This document shows positions 16,762 through 26,437 of a stretch of DNA of 63,861 nt, piece after piece (the stretch's first letter is position 1; every line of letters starts with the position of its first letter). Both the position numbers and the translations under genes were made by a program. The stretch lies in NCBI GenBank assembly GCA_028872955.1, contig JAGWNX010000009.1:1-63861 (forward strand), written 5' to 3'. The notes beneath the pieces are model-generated. The model had not been told where the DNA came from. It did no database searches and was given only the letters and a program-made list of their open reading frames with translations. Source of the stretch: Acidobacteriota bacterium. Its GTDB lineage: Bacteria; Acidobacteriota; Terriglobia; Terriglobales; Acidobacteriaceae.

Positions 16762-17553
16762 ATGATCGACATCCACCATCATCTGCTGTGGGGGCTGGAC
16801 GACGGCTCCACGAGCCTCGAGACGTCGGTCGAGATGGCTGCGATGGCCGCGCAGGATGGCATCACCCACATCGTCTGCACGCCACACGCCAACTCGGAGT
16901 ACAGCTACGATCCTGCGGTGGTCGAGGCGAAGATCGCCACCCTGCAGGCCAGCCTGAACCAGCGGCAGATTCCCATCACGCTGGGGCGGGGCTGCGACTT
17001 CCACCTCTCCTATGACAACGTGCAGCAGGCGCTGCACCAGCCCGGACGCTTCAGCATCAACGGCCTCGGCTATCTGCTGATCGAACTGCCGGACTACGGA
17101 CTCTCCCAGGCCCTGCCGGAGACCCTCTATCAGCTTCGTCTGGCCGGAATGACGCCTATCCTGACCCATCCCGAGCGCAACGCCACCCTGCAGGCCGACC
17201 CTGACCGCATGATCGAGTGGCTGCGCAGCGGATTACTGCTGCAGGTGACGGCCAGCTCCGTGACCGGGCAGATGGGGCGTCGCGCGCAAAAGGTAGCCTG
17301 GCAGCTGCTGGAGAGGCGCTGGGTCCACTTTCTGGCGACGGACGCCCACAACCTGGGCTCTCGCCCGCCCCGCATGCGGCAGGCCCACGACCTGGTGGCC
17401 GAAAAGCTGGGCCCGGAGTATGCCCACGCCCTGTGCCTGGGCAACCCGCTGGCCGCCTTCAAGGGCAAGCCGCTGGCGCTGCTGCCGGAGCCGGACGGCG
17501 TCTTTGACGACAACAACACGAAGCCATGGTGGAAGCGCGTGCTGGGAAGATAA
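16762..17553 (+). CDS. CpsB/CapC-type PHP-domain tyrosine-protein phosphatase
   Basis: 263 residues from the ATG at 16762; the open frame extends upstream into purQ but only unrelated residues are added. Polymerase-and-histidinol-phosphatase fold: metal-binding MIDIHHHLLWGLDDGS at the N-terminus (usual DIHSHxLPGxDDG), then IVCTPHAN, a His/Glu in LTHPERN and LATDAHNLGSRPP near the C-terminus, which together supply the metal ligands of CpsB and YwqE. These enzymes dephosphorylate the tyrosine-rich tail of BY-kinases. The obvious substrate is Wzc encoded about 8.5 kb upstream on the same strand, although the two genes are separated by unrelated ones. Membership of the family is clear; the substrate is inferred. 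Confidence 0.88.
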   Translation: MIDIHHHLLWGLDDGSTSLETSVEMAAMAAQDGITHIVCTPHANSEYSYDPAVVEAKIATLQASLNQRQIPITLGRGCDFHLSYDNVQQALHQPGRFSINGLGYLLIELPDYGLSQALPETLYQLRLAGMTPILTHPERNATLQADPDRMIEWLRSGLLLQVTASSVTGQMGRRAQKVAWQLLERRWVHFLATDAHNLGSRPPRMRQAHDLVAEKLGPEYAHALCLGNPLAAFKGKPLALLPEPDGVFDDNNTKPWWKRVLGR

Positions 17554-17579
17554 GCGTGCGCCGCGCCAACGCCGAGGAG

Positions 17580-18320
17580 CTAGAGGCCCAGGCCGCCATC
17601 GACGGCCAGGAGTTGCCCGGTAATGAAGTGGGGCGCGGTGGCAAAGAAGAGCGCCGCTGCGGCTACATCGGCAGCCGTGCCGTTGCGCTGCATGGGCGTT
17701 TTGCGCGCAAACTGCTCGTAGGCCTCGCCCACGTCACCCTGCACAATCATGCCGGGCGCGACGCAGTTGACACTCACCTCAGGGGCCCAGGCCTTCGCCA
17801 TCGTCTGTGAGAGCATGTGCAGCGCAGCCTTGGAGGTGCAGTAGTGACCGTGGGTCGCCCAGGGATGGAGCCCGCCCAGCGAGCCGATATTGAGGATGCG
17901 TCCGCGGGTGGCCCGCAGGTGCGGCAGTGCCGACTGCGCCACCAGAAACGGTGCCCGCGTGTTGGTGGCAAACATCTGGTCCCATTCCGCCACCGTGATA
18001 GACTCCAGCGGCTCTGAGGCAAAGACGCCAGCGTTGTTTACCAGGATGTCGAGTGCCCCCAGGCGCTCTACGGCGGCCTGCACCGTGTGCTGCACACTGG
18101 CGGGGTCGCGCAGGTCGCAGCGCAGGGCGGTCGCTGCCGCTCCCAACGCTGCCAGCTCCCGCACGGTGCGCTCAGCGTCCTCGGCCGACTCCAGATAGGT
18201 GATGGCGACATCCGCACCCGCAGCGGCGAACTCCAGGGCGATCGCCCGGCCAATGCGGCGGGCCGCCCCGGTCACCAGCACCCTGCGATTGGCCAGCGGC
18301 CGCTCTGCAGATGTGCTCAC
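17580..18320 (-). CDS. SDR-family oxidoreductase, pteridine-reductase-like
   Basis: 246 residues from a GTG at 18320. Classical short-chain dehydrogenase: the cofactor motif is RRVLVTGAARRIGRAIALEF at about residue 12. The Arg-rich TGAxRRIG form and NADP-type binding recall FolM/PTR1 pteridine reductases. DILVNNAGVF, the catalytic Ser in ILNIGSLGG and the Y-x3-K pair in HYCTSKAALH follow, with the C-terminal motif APHFITGQLLAVDGGLGL. The substrate cannot be fixed; dihydropterin/dihydrofolate or a 3-oxoacyl derivative are possibilities. The start lies 2 bp after the stop of the small secreted protein gene upstream, so the pair is probably co-transcribed. It is convergent with the phosphatase gene. 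Confidence 0.85.
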   Translation of the reverse strand: MSTSAERPLANRRVLVTGAARRIGRAIALEFAAAGADVAITYLESAEDAERTVRELAALGAAATALRCDLRDPASVQHTVQAAVERLGALDILVNNAGVFASEPLESITVAEWDQMFATNTRAPFLVAQSALPHLRATRGRILNIGSLGGLHPWATHGHYCTSKAALHMLSQTMAKAWAPEVSVNCVAPGMIVQGDVGEAYEQFARKTPMQRNGTAADVAAAALFFATAPHFITGQLLAVDGGLGL

Positions 18321-18322
18321 GC

Positions 18323-18892
18323 CTACTTCTGCGCTCCGGCCGCACTGGCCGTTGGCTTGGTGGCCGCAGGTGTGGTGGCCGGCTGGGTGGGTGCCTTCTG
18401 GTCGTCGGAGTGGACAGGCTCCTGCACGCCAGCGGCCCGGTGCGAGGCCTCGCCGTGGGTATCCACATAGGTAGAGATCTGCTCGCGTGGCCGCTGCATC
18501 ACCACCGCGATCGATCGGGTTGCCTCATCGATCTGGAAGTCCTGCCCGAAGGTGGCAAATCCATCGGCCAGCACCTGAATGCGCACCAGGCTCCCGGTCG
18601 GGATCACGTCGATGATGGCCTTGCCCTCGGGGTCCGTCTTCAGCTCCAGGCTGCCGATATCCTTGCCGTCTTTGAACGGGTTGAACACCACAGCGGCGTT
18701 CTGGATCGGCTTGCCGTTGTAGCCCTTGGTCACCAGCACTTCAATGTGCGAAGTGGCCGGCGGAGCCTTGTACTTGCGCGCGCGGCGCGGGGACTGGTCC
18801 TGCGCGTGCAATGGCTGCGGAGCGGCGATCAGGAGTCCGAGGGAGAGAGAGAGACCGAGGGCGAGGTTGCGGGCGAAGCTCATAGTCGGCAT
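18323..18892 (-). CDS. Small secreted protein with carboxypeptidase-regulatory-like fold
   Basis: 189 residues from the ATG at 18892 (ATG 18883 is equally possible; neither has a good ribosome site). A signal peptide ALGLSLSLGLLIAAPQPLHA ends near AQ. A basic stretch (RRARKYK) precedes a beta-rich domain IEVLVTKGYNGKPIQNAAVV to IAVVMQRPRE that looks like a carboxypeptidase-regulatory/transthyretin-like sandwich (GKPIQNAAVVF, LELKTDPEGKAII, VRIQVLADGFATF). The tail is rich in Ala, Pro and Thr and probably disordered. It is probably periplasmic. The gene lies just upstream of the SDR gene and divergent from the groES promoter. No specific function recognised. Confidence 0.65.
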   Translation of the reverse strand: MPTMSFARNLALGLSLSLGLLIAAPQPLHAQDQSPRRARKYKAPPATSHIEVLVTKGYNGKPIQNAAVVFNPFKDGKDIGSLELKTDPEGKAIIDVIPTGSLVRIQVLADGFATFGQDFQIDEATRSIAVVMQRPREQISTYVDTHGEASHRAAGVQEPVHSDDQKAPTQPATTPAATKPTASAAGAQK

Positions 18893-18991
18893 TTTACGCC
18901 GAAGTGGGCGGCCTTGCTGCGGCACCGGAGCACACAACGCAAGAGTCAAACAAATATGCGCGCGATTCACTCATATTTCATCGACGCACGC

Positions 18992-19021
18992 TTGACATAG
19001 ATCCTCGGCATCCGCTACCTT
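18992..19021 (+). promoter_or_regulatory. groESL promoter
   Basis: TTGACA at 18992-18997 matches the -35 consensus exactly; TACCTT at 19016-19021 (18-bp spacer) is a weak -10. The CIRCE operator begins immediately at the -10 element, so HrcA bound there would cover the transcription start. Confidence 0.6.
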
Positions 19022-19047
19022 TAGCAATCGTAGGGCAAGAGTGCTAA
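19021..19047 (+). promoter_or_regulatory. CIRCE operator (HrcA binding site) of groESL
   Basis: Half-sites TTAGCAATC (19021-19029) and GAGTGCTAA (19039-19047) separated by 9 bp. The canonical CIRCE is TTAGCACTC-N9-GAGTGCTAA, so there is a single mismatch, in the left arm. It lies about 120 bp upstream of groES and overlaps the promoter, implying repression by HrcA and heat-shock induction of groES-groEL. Confidence 0.92.
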
Positions 19048-19165
19048 CAGGGTCCTTCACCCTATGCCTTGCCTTCCTGCTGCCAGAGGAGCTCTGGCTG
19101 CAGGTGCAACGACGGGCCTGCGGGCCCGAATCCGCAGTAAGAGAGATACAAGGAGACGTCTAGCA

Positions 19166-19465
19166 ATGGCGACAACATCGTTTACACCGCTTCACGATCG
19201 CATCCTCGTCCGCCGCATCGAAGAGGGCGAGAGCATCCGTGGCGGCATCATCATTCCGGATTCCGCCAAGGAAAAGCCGCAGCAGGGCGAGGTCATCTCG
19301 GTGGGCAAGGGCAAGTCGAACGACGAGGGCAAGGTGTTCCCGCTCGACGTGAAGGCCGGCGACCACATTCTCTTCGGCAAGTACTCCGGTACGGAGATCA
19401 AGCTGGACGGTGAAGAGTACCTGATCATGCGCGAAGAGGAAGTGCTGGGCATCCTGAAGAAGTAA
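19166..19465 (+). CDS. groES: Co-chaperonin GroES
   Basis: 99 residues, the standard length. It forms the heptameric lid of the GroEL chamber. [17 protein letters not shown] at the N-terminus, the mobile-loop segment [20 protein letters not shown] and [18 protein letters not shown] followed by [13 protein letters not shown] are typical. The start is the ATG at 19166 behind AGGAG at 19151-19155; the longer open frame runs into the leader. It is read from the CIRCE-controlled promoter and followed after 115 bp by groEL. Confidence 0.96.
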   Translation: MATTSFTPLHDRILVRRIEEGESIRGGIIIPDSAKEKPQQGEVISVGKGKSNDEGKVFPLDVKAGDHILFGKYSGTEIKLDGEEYLIMREEEVLGILKK

Positions 19466-19532
19466 GCCAGCCGCAGGTGCCAGGCCCGGCGGCAACGCTG
19501 CCCTGCCCGCGCACCCCCTACGACGAACGTAA

Positions 19533-21251
<1,719 letters not shown>

Positions 21252-21272
21252 GCTGTTGCCCTGCAAACAGGA

Positions 21273-21306
21273 AGCGCCCCGGAGAGCGATCTCCCGGGGC
21301 GCTTTT
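21273..21306 (+). terminator. Intrinsic terminator after groEL
   Basis: Arms AGCGCCCCGGAGA (21273-21285) and TCTCCCGGGGCGCT (21290-21303) pair with a single bulged G around a 4-nt loop and run into TTTT. It lies 22 bp after the groEL stop. Confidence 0.85.
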
Positions 21307-21392
21307 CCTTTGCCCGCAAAAGCACATTTACAGCGCTTTAGCGTATGCTGGTCGGCGGCACCAGCAAGCCAACAAAACGCAACGGAGAGCGT

Positions 21393-22502
21393 ATGGACAA
21401 CGTGACACGCAGAGAGTTTACGAAGCTGGGCGCGCTGGGGCTCGCCGCCCAGGCGATGCCTGCCGCAGTGGCGCAGGCGCAGCAGGCTGACGCGCGGACG
21501 GGCTACGCCGTCATCGGGCTGGGACGCATTGCGGACCACTTTTTGCGGGCCACCCGCGACAGCAAGACCTCGCGCGTGACCGGCCTGGTCAGCGGCCACC
21601 GCGACAAAGCACTCAGAATCGCCGCCGAGTACGGCGTGCCGGAGAGCGCCGTTTACAGCTACGAAGATATGGATCGCATGAAGGACAACCAGCAGATTCA
21701 GGCGGTCTACGTGGCGCTGCCCAACAGCATGCACGCGGAGTACACCCTCCGCTCGGCCAAGGCGGGCAAGCACGTCCTCTGCGAAAAGCCGATGGCCATC
21801 TCGGTGGCGGAGTGCGAGGCGATGATCGGTGCCTGCAAGGCCGCTAACGTCAAGCTCATGATCGCGTATCGCTGCCAGTACGACCCGCTGCATCTGAAAG
21901 CGATTCAGCTCATTCGTGACGGCAACATCGGCACGCTCAACGTCATCCAGGGCGCATTTGGCGGCCCCCAGCCGGTGGGCGAGTGGCGCATCACCAAGAA
22001 GCTCGGCGGTGGTGGGTCGCTGATGGACCTCGGCATCTATCCGCTGAACGCCTCGCGCTATCTGGCTGGCGAAGAGCCTGTCGAGTTCAAGGCCTTTACC
22101 TCGACCAACGACCACGACGGACGCTTCAACGAGGTGGAAGAGAACATCACCTGGACGATGCGCTTCCCTTCCGGCGTACTGGCCAACTGCACCAGCTCTT
22201 ACGGTGCGCACATGCCGGGCTACTTCAAGGTCGCAGGCTCCAAGGGCTGGATTGAGATGGCCCCGGCCTACAACTACGATGGCATGCGGCTGCGCGCCAG
22301 CTATCGCAATGCGGATGGCCACTCCGAAGAGATCGACGAGACCAGTCCAGACAAGGACCCGATCGAGTTCGTCCGGCAGATGGATCACTTCACCACCTGC
22401 ATCCGCCAGAACCAGACGCCCCATACGCCCGGAGAAGAAGGGCTGCGCGATATGGAGCATATGAAGGCGATCTACAAGAGCGCGGGCATCGATATTCTGT
22501 AA
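21393..22502 (+). CDS. Tat-exported Gfo/Idh/MocA-family oxidoreductase (glucose-fructose oxidoreductase-like)
   Basis: 369 residues from the ATG at 21393 with GGAGAG upstream. A twin-arginine signal is visible, TRREFTKLGALGLAAQ at residues 5-20, with cleavage after about AQAQQA, so the folded enzyme with its cofactor is exported to the periplasm. The NAD(P)-binding fold starts YAVIGLGRIADHFL; HVLCEKPMAI contains the EKP motif of the family, and the C-terminal domain has GGGGSLMDLGIYPLNASRY. Closest known behaviour is that of periplasmic glucose-fructose oxidoreductases; the actual sugar substrate is unknown. It stands alone after the groESL terminator. Confidence 0.87.
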   Translation: MDNVTRREFTKLGALGLAAQAMPAAVAQAQQADARTGYAVIGLGRIADHFLRATRDSKTSRVTGLVSGHRDKALRIAAEYGVPESAVYSYEDMDRMKDNQQIQAVYVALPNSMHAEYTLRSAKAGKHVLCEKPMAISVAECEAMIGACKAANVKLMIAYRCQYDPLHLKAIQLIRDGNIGTLNVIQGAFGGPQPVGEWRITKKLGGGGSLMDLGIYPLNASRYLAGEEPVEFKAFTSTNDHDGRFNEVEENITWTMRFPSGVLANCTSSYGAHMPGYFKVAGSKGWIEMAPAYNYDGMRLRASYRNADGHSEEIDETSPDKDPIEFVRQMDHFTTCIRQNQTPHTPGEEGLRDMEHMKAIYKSAGIDIL

Positions 22503-22517
22503 CAAACAATGGAACAA

Positions 22518-22552
22518 AAAGCCCCGGAGCCATCAGGCCTCCGGGGCTTTGT
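22518..22552. terminator. Bidirectional intrinsic terminator
   Basis: AAGCCCCGGAG and CTCCGGGGCTT arms (22520-22530 and 22540-22550) around a 9-nt loop, with A-rich sequence on the left and T-rich on the right, between the convergent oxidoreductase and TonB-receptor genes. Confidence 0.82.
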
Positions 22553-22565
22553 ATTCCGGGTGGAT

Positions 22566-25052
22566 TTACTGCTTGAACCCGGCCAGACGCACCTTCAGCC
22601 CGGCCTGCACCGTAAAGGGCAGGCTGGGATAGCCGATGGGCCCGATGTGCTGCTGGTTCAGCAGATTATTGAGCTGCGTGAACACTGTGATACGCCGGGT
22701 GGCCGCATAGGTCAGGCTGGTGTCCAGCTTGGCATAGCCGTAGTCCAGGTTGCGATTGGGCAGTACCAGCGAGTTGCCGAAGTTCATATCGAAGCCATCC
22801 AGGAAGGTGGAGTCATCAGACCGGCTCGCCAGGGCTCCGGTGAGTGCTGCGGTAAACTTGCTCGCCGTGTACTGTGCGGAGAAGAAGCCCGTGTGCGGCG
22901 GGCGGCGGAAGGGTCGCGCGCCGACCAGTGGCCCCTCTGCACCGATGGCAATGCCGGGCAGGTTCGGGTTGGGGTTGTAGGCTCCGTTGTTGTAGGCATC
23001 GCTGGTAAACGAGTGCAGCACCACCGCGTCCAGGTAGCTATACCCGGCGTGCAGAAAGAGGCTGCGCAGCGGCTGATACTGCACCTCGGCCTCAATGCCC
23101 TGCGCACGGAAGGCCAGCGAGTTGAGGTAAGGCGTGTAGACCGTGGTAACAACGGCGGGAGAGAAGCCGAACACCTGCTCCAGGGCTCCCGTGTCGACGC
23201 CCTCCATCTGGTGATCGAAGATGTTGTGGAAGTAGCCGAGCTTGAAGATCAGCTTCTCGCCCAGGATGTTCTGGTCGATGCCCAGGTCGTAGGTTCGCGA
23301 GCGCTCCGGCCCGGCGGGGGAGACATGATAGAGCGCGATGTCTGCGGTATCGCCGGCCTGCAGCAGCTGCGTGTACAGGCTGGCAAACTCCAGCGCGAGT
23401 GACGGCTCCTGCACGCCGGTGGCGACGTTGCCACGCACCTTGGTGCCCCGGAACCAGCCAGCCGCAGGACGCACGGGCACCCACGCCAGACCTAACCGCG
23501 GCGTGCCCGTAATGCCGTACAGGTGGTTCTTCTGGATCGCTCCGCCCAACGAGTAGAACAGGCGGTTACGGATGTCGCCCTGAAACTGCAGTGACACCTG
23601 GTAGTTGGTGCGCTGAATCGTCTCATTGGAGTAGGAGGTGACGAAGCTTCCGCGTTCATTCTCGTACCAGAAGCCGCCCAGCGCCATGACGTGATACGGC
23701 AGCGCGTAGTCCGTCTGGTAGGAGAACTCGTCGCGATTCGAGACCGACTTCTCGTTGGGGATAAAAAACGAGGCCTGCCCGGTCGCGGAGTAGCCGTTGG
23801 CTCCTTGAATCGTAACGGTGTTGCCGAAGTACTCCGTGAACGGCGTGCCGAAGTTGTAGGTTACCGGCGTGCCCACGTTGTTGAACTGCTGCTCTTGTTC
23901 GCGCTTGCGGGCGATGCCGTAGCGGAAGACGTTGTGCCAGTTGCCGGCGCGTCGGTCCTCCAGCGTCAGGCCAGAGTAAAGGTCCTGATCGCCCTGCTTG
24001 CCGTCGGCCGAGATGCCGTAGAAGTCATGCGCGCCGGGCAGTCCGTTGGCGTTATCGGCATTGCGCAGGGTCAGCCGCAGTTGGGTGTTGCCCGAGAGGT
24101 TGTACCCCAGGTTGGCCGCCGAGGTGACCGCGTGGTACTCGTCGCGTGGCAGCGCATTGGCAGAGTTGAAGCGGCTGAACGACAGGTAATAATCCGTCTT
24201 GCGCCAGGCACCGCTGAGATCTGCCAGATTGCGATAGCTGTGCAGATTGCCGCCGCTGCCCAGGTAGTTCAGCACCGGGCGCAGAGAGTTGCCACGCGGC
24301 GTGTTGATGCTGACGACGCCCGCACCGGCGTCCGCTCCGTACAGCACAGAGTCCGGCCCGCGATACAGCTCCATGCTGTGAACCGCCGTGGAGGAGACAC
24401 TCGAGTAGTCGAAGACGCCGCCAATATCCTCGACGGGAATGCCATCGAGCAGCACCTTGTTGGCCGTCGAGTTGCCTCCGCGCACAAACAGCGAGGTGAC
24501 GCCACCGTACTGGCCGGTCTGCACCACGGCGACGCCCGGAGACTGACGCAAGGTGTCGTTGATGCCTACCTGATTGCCCAGATCCTGCGCGGCAAAGAGC
24601 GTGACCGACGAGCTGAGCTGCTGCAGCGGTGTGGGCAGGCCGGTGGCAGTCACCGAGACCTGCTCCGTAACCGAGGCTACCTCCAGCGTGATGTTGCGCA
24701 CCACAACATCGGTTCGGCCGCCGTAGAAGTCCTCACTGATGCCCGGCGTAAAGGACGGTGCCGAGGTGAGCAACACAAACCGCCCCGGCTCCGCGCTGCG
24801 AATCTCGTAGGAGCCGTCTGCCCCGGTGATAACCGCAGCGGCAACATTGGGCCCATAGATGAGCTGAACACGTGCGCCCATGACCGGTGCCCCCAGTGGA
24901 TCGCGAACCACACCGCGCACAACCACGGCGTGGCCTGCAGCGGTGCCAAGTGAGAGCAGGAGGAGCAGGGCGGCCAGCCGGCCGGCCGAGCAAGGTAAGG
25001 ACTGCAAAAGGTGTACGAGTGTGGCCGCAAGGCGGCGCGCCTTCGAGAGCAT
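22566..25052 (-). CDS. TonB-dependent receptor under cobalamin riboswitch control (probable vitamin B12/corrinoid receptor)
   Basis: 828 residues from the ATG at 25052, with GGAGGAG upstream; longer starts fall inside the riboswitch. A signal segment around AALLLLLSLGTAAGHA is followed by a carboxypeptidase-regulatory-like domain (VVRGVVRDPLGAPVMGARVQ), a plug domain (QLSSSVTLFAAQDLGNQVG; GVTSLFVRGGNSTANKVLLDGI) and a 22-strand-type barrel ending VQAGLKVRLAGFKQ. It takes up a ligand across the outer membrane using TonB/ExbB/ExbD energy. The leader contains a cobalamin riboswitch, so the ligand is probably cobalamin or a corrinoid and synthesis is off when B12 is plentiful. It is convergent with the Gfo/Idh gene across a shared terminator. 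No btuCDF genes are nearby. Confidence 0.9.
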   Translation of the reverse strand: MLSKARRLAATLVHLLQSLPCSAGRLAALLLLLSLGTAAGHAVVVRGVVRDPLGAPVMGARVQLIYGPNVAAAVITGADGSYEIRSAEPGRFVLLTSAPSFTPGISEDFYGGRTDVVVRNITLEVASVTEQVSVTATGLPTPLQQLSSSVTLFAAQDLGNQVGINDTLRQSPGVAVVQTGQYGGVTSLFVRGGNSTANKVLLDGIPVEDIGGVFDYSSVSSTAVHSMELYRGPDSVLYGADAGAGVVSINTPRGNSLRPVLNYLGSGGNLHSYRNLADLSGAWRKTDYYLSFSRFNSANALPRDEYHAVTSAANLGYNLSGNTQLRLTLRNADNANGLPGAHDFYGISADGKQGDQDLYSGLTLEDRRAGNWHNVFRYGIARKREQEQQFNNVGTPVTYNFGTPFTEYFGNTVTIQGANGYSATGQASFFIPNEKSVSNRDEFSYQTDYALPYHVMALGGFWYENERGSFVTSYSNETIQRTNYQVSLQFQGDIRNRLFYSLGGAIQKNHLYGITGTPRLGLAWVPVRPAAGWFRGTKVRGNVATGVQEPSLALEFASLYTQLLQAGDTADIALYHVSPAGPERSRTYDLGIDQNILGEKLIFKLGYFHNIFDHQMEGVDTGALEQVFGFSPAVVTTVYTPYLNSLAFRAQGIEAEVQYQPLRSLFLHAGYSYLDAVVLHSFTSDAYNNGAYNPNPNLPGIAIGAEGPLVGARPFRRPPHTGFFSAQYTASKFTAALTGALASRSDDSTFLDGFDMNFGNSLVLPNRNLDYGYAKLDTSLTYAATRRITVFTQLNNLLNQQHIGPIGYPSLPFTVQAGLKVRLAGFKQ

Positions 25053-25099
25053 GCGTATGGCTCCTCCGCTCCCCCCTCGGGAGCGTGGTTGCTGTACGT

Positions 25100-25300
25100 T
25101 GCGAAACCGGTCTCCTGACTTACGCGATTCATGCCGTGGTTGAGTGGCATCTCCCTTCCCGCGCCATGCAGCAGCAGTGGGAGAGGCCGACGGCATTCAC
25201 AAGTCTCGCCGCAGCGAGGTTGTGCGCGAACACAGTTGCGGGGCAGTGGCGGAGTCTAACCGCGCTTCCCGAACATTCCGTAACGGGACAAGGGTGAGAG
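25100..25300 (-). ncRNA. Cobalamin (AdoCbl) riboswitch
   Basis: Read on the minus strand the leader contains CCGCCACTGCCCCGCAACTG (within 25233-25253), a GGGAAGG segment, and the B12 box GTAAGTCAGGAGACC near its 3' end (about 25108-25123), followed 50 nt later by the receptor start. These are the conserved cobalamin riboswitch blocks in the right order. Outer limits are approximate. When AdoCbl binds, the 3' kissing structure normally blocks the ribosome site. A copy of AGGTTGTG-GCGAACA (one base varying) lies both inside (about 25217-25232) and upstream (about 25327-25342). Confidence 0.9.
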
Positions 25301-25405
25301 AACACGACCAGAGTCTCTGCCGGTCGCAGGTTGTGTGCGAACAAAAAAACTACACGCTTTTTTAATCGCAGGATTCCAGTGTACACGTGGCAGAAGGACG
25401 GCAGG

Positions 25406-26374
25406 CTATGGGATCAGCAGCAGCTTGCCTGTGGTCCTGCGGGATTGCAGGTCGCGGTGCGCCTGGGCAGCCTCAGCCAGCGGATAGGTGTGCTCCGTAC
25501 GCAGGCGCAGGTCACCACTGGCCACCATGCCCAAAACTTCGGAGGCGCGCTGCAGCAGCTCCTGCCGCGTGGCCACGTAGTCCTTCAGCGTGGGGCGCGT
25601 GACGAACAGTGAGCCGCCTGTCATCAGACGCATCAGATCCAACGGCGGCACCGCACCCGAGGACGCCCCAAACAGCACCAACGTACCGCGCGGCCGCAGG
25701 GAGCGCAGCGAACCGTCAAACGTCGTCGCACCGACCGAGTCATACACCGCAGCCACGCCACGTCCTGCGGTCAGCCGGCTCACCTCCGCAGCAAAGTCGG
25801 TCTCGGTGTACAGAATCACGTGATCCGCGCCCGCTGCGCGCGAGAGCGCGGCCTTCTCGGGCGTGGAGACGGTGGTGTAGACGCGTGCGCCCCGCGACTT
25901 CGCCATCTGCGTCAAGAGCAGTCCGCTGCCGCCCGCACCGGCGTGTACCAGCACCTCGTCGCCGGGAGAGATGCGGTAGGCAGCATCCGCCAGATAGTGT
26001 GCGGTGCAGCCCTGCAGCATCGCCGCAGCCGCCTGCTCTGCACTCACCTGGGCGGGGATGGGCACCAGCCGATCCGCGGGCACAGTGCAGAACTCCGCAT
26101 AAGACCCCGGCAGCATGCACCAGGCGACGCGGTCTCCGGGCCTTACGCTCTCCACGTCGCTGCCCACAGCCTCCACCGTGCCTGCGCCCTCCTGCCCCAG
26201 CGTGTACGGCAGCGGCGCGGCATAGCGGCCCTCGCGAAAGTAGACGTCGATGAAGTTCACCCCGGCCGCTTCCACGCGGACCAGAGCCTCCTGCGGCCCC
26301 GGAACAGGCGCAGGCACCTCGGCCAGGTGCATCACCTCTGGCCCGCCCGTGGTCACAATCTGAATGGCACGCAT
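25406..26374 (-). CDS. NADPH:quinone oxidoreductase, zinc-independent MDR family
   Basis: 322 residues, typical QOR length. The N-terminal GroES-like domain has AIQIVTTGGPEVMHLAEVP, VRVEAAGVNFIDVYFREGRY and PYTLGQEGAGTVEAVG. The nucleotide-binding domain has EVLVHAGAGGSGLLLTQMA (Rossmann A-x-G-G-x-G) and GADHVILYTETDF, with C-terminal HRDLQSRRTTGKLLLIP. Catalytic zinc ligands are absent, as in QorA/zeta-crystallin. It reduces quinones or reactive enals with NADPH in the cytoplasm, probably a detoxification role. It reads toward the B12-riboswitch gene with 100 bp between its end and the riboswitch, so the riboswitch could be part of a longer transcript, but there is no functional link. Confidence 0.9.
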   Translation of the reverse strand: MRAIQIVTTGGPEVMHLAEVPAPVPGPQEALVRVEAAGVNFIDVYFREGRYAAPLPYTLGQEGAGTVEAVGSDVESVRPGDRVAWCMLPGSYAEFCTVPADRLVPIPAQVSAEQAAAAMLQGCTAHYLADAAYRISPGDEVLVHAGAGGSGLLLTQMAKSRGARVYTTVSTPEKAALSRAAGADHVILYTETDFAAEVSRLTAGRGVAAVYDSVGATTFDGSLRSLRPRGTLVLFGASSGAVPPLDLMRLMTGGSLFVTRPTLKDYVATRQELLQRASEVLGMVASGDLRLRTEHTYPLAEAAQAHRDLQSRRTTGKLLLIP

Positions 26375-26437
26375 GGCAGACTCCTCACCTCCGCGATCCA
26401 GTTCTCTCGTCCGCTACCTGTGGCTGCTCGCGACAGG

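Noticed and set aside
23691-24953. 420-residue plus-strand open frame opposite the cobalamin-controlled TonB receptor
   Set aside because: Antisense of a full receptor gene; no domain or ribosome site.
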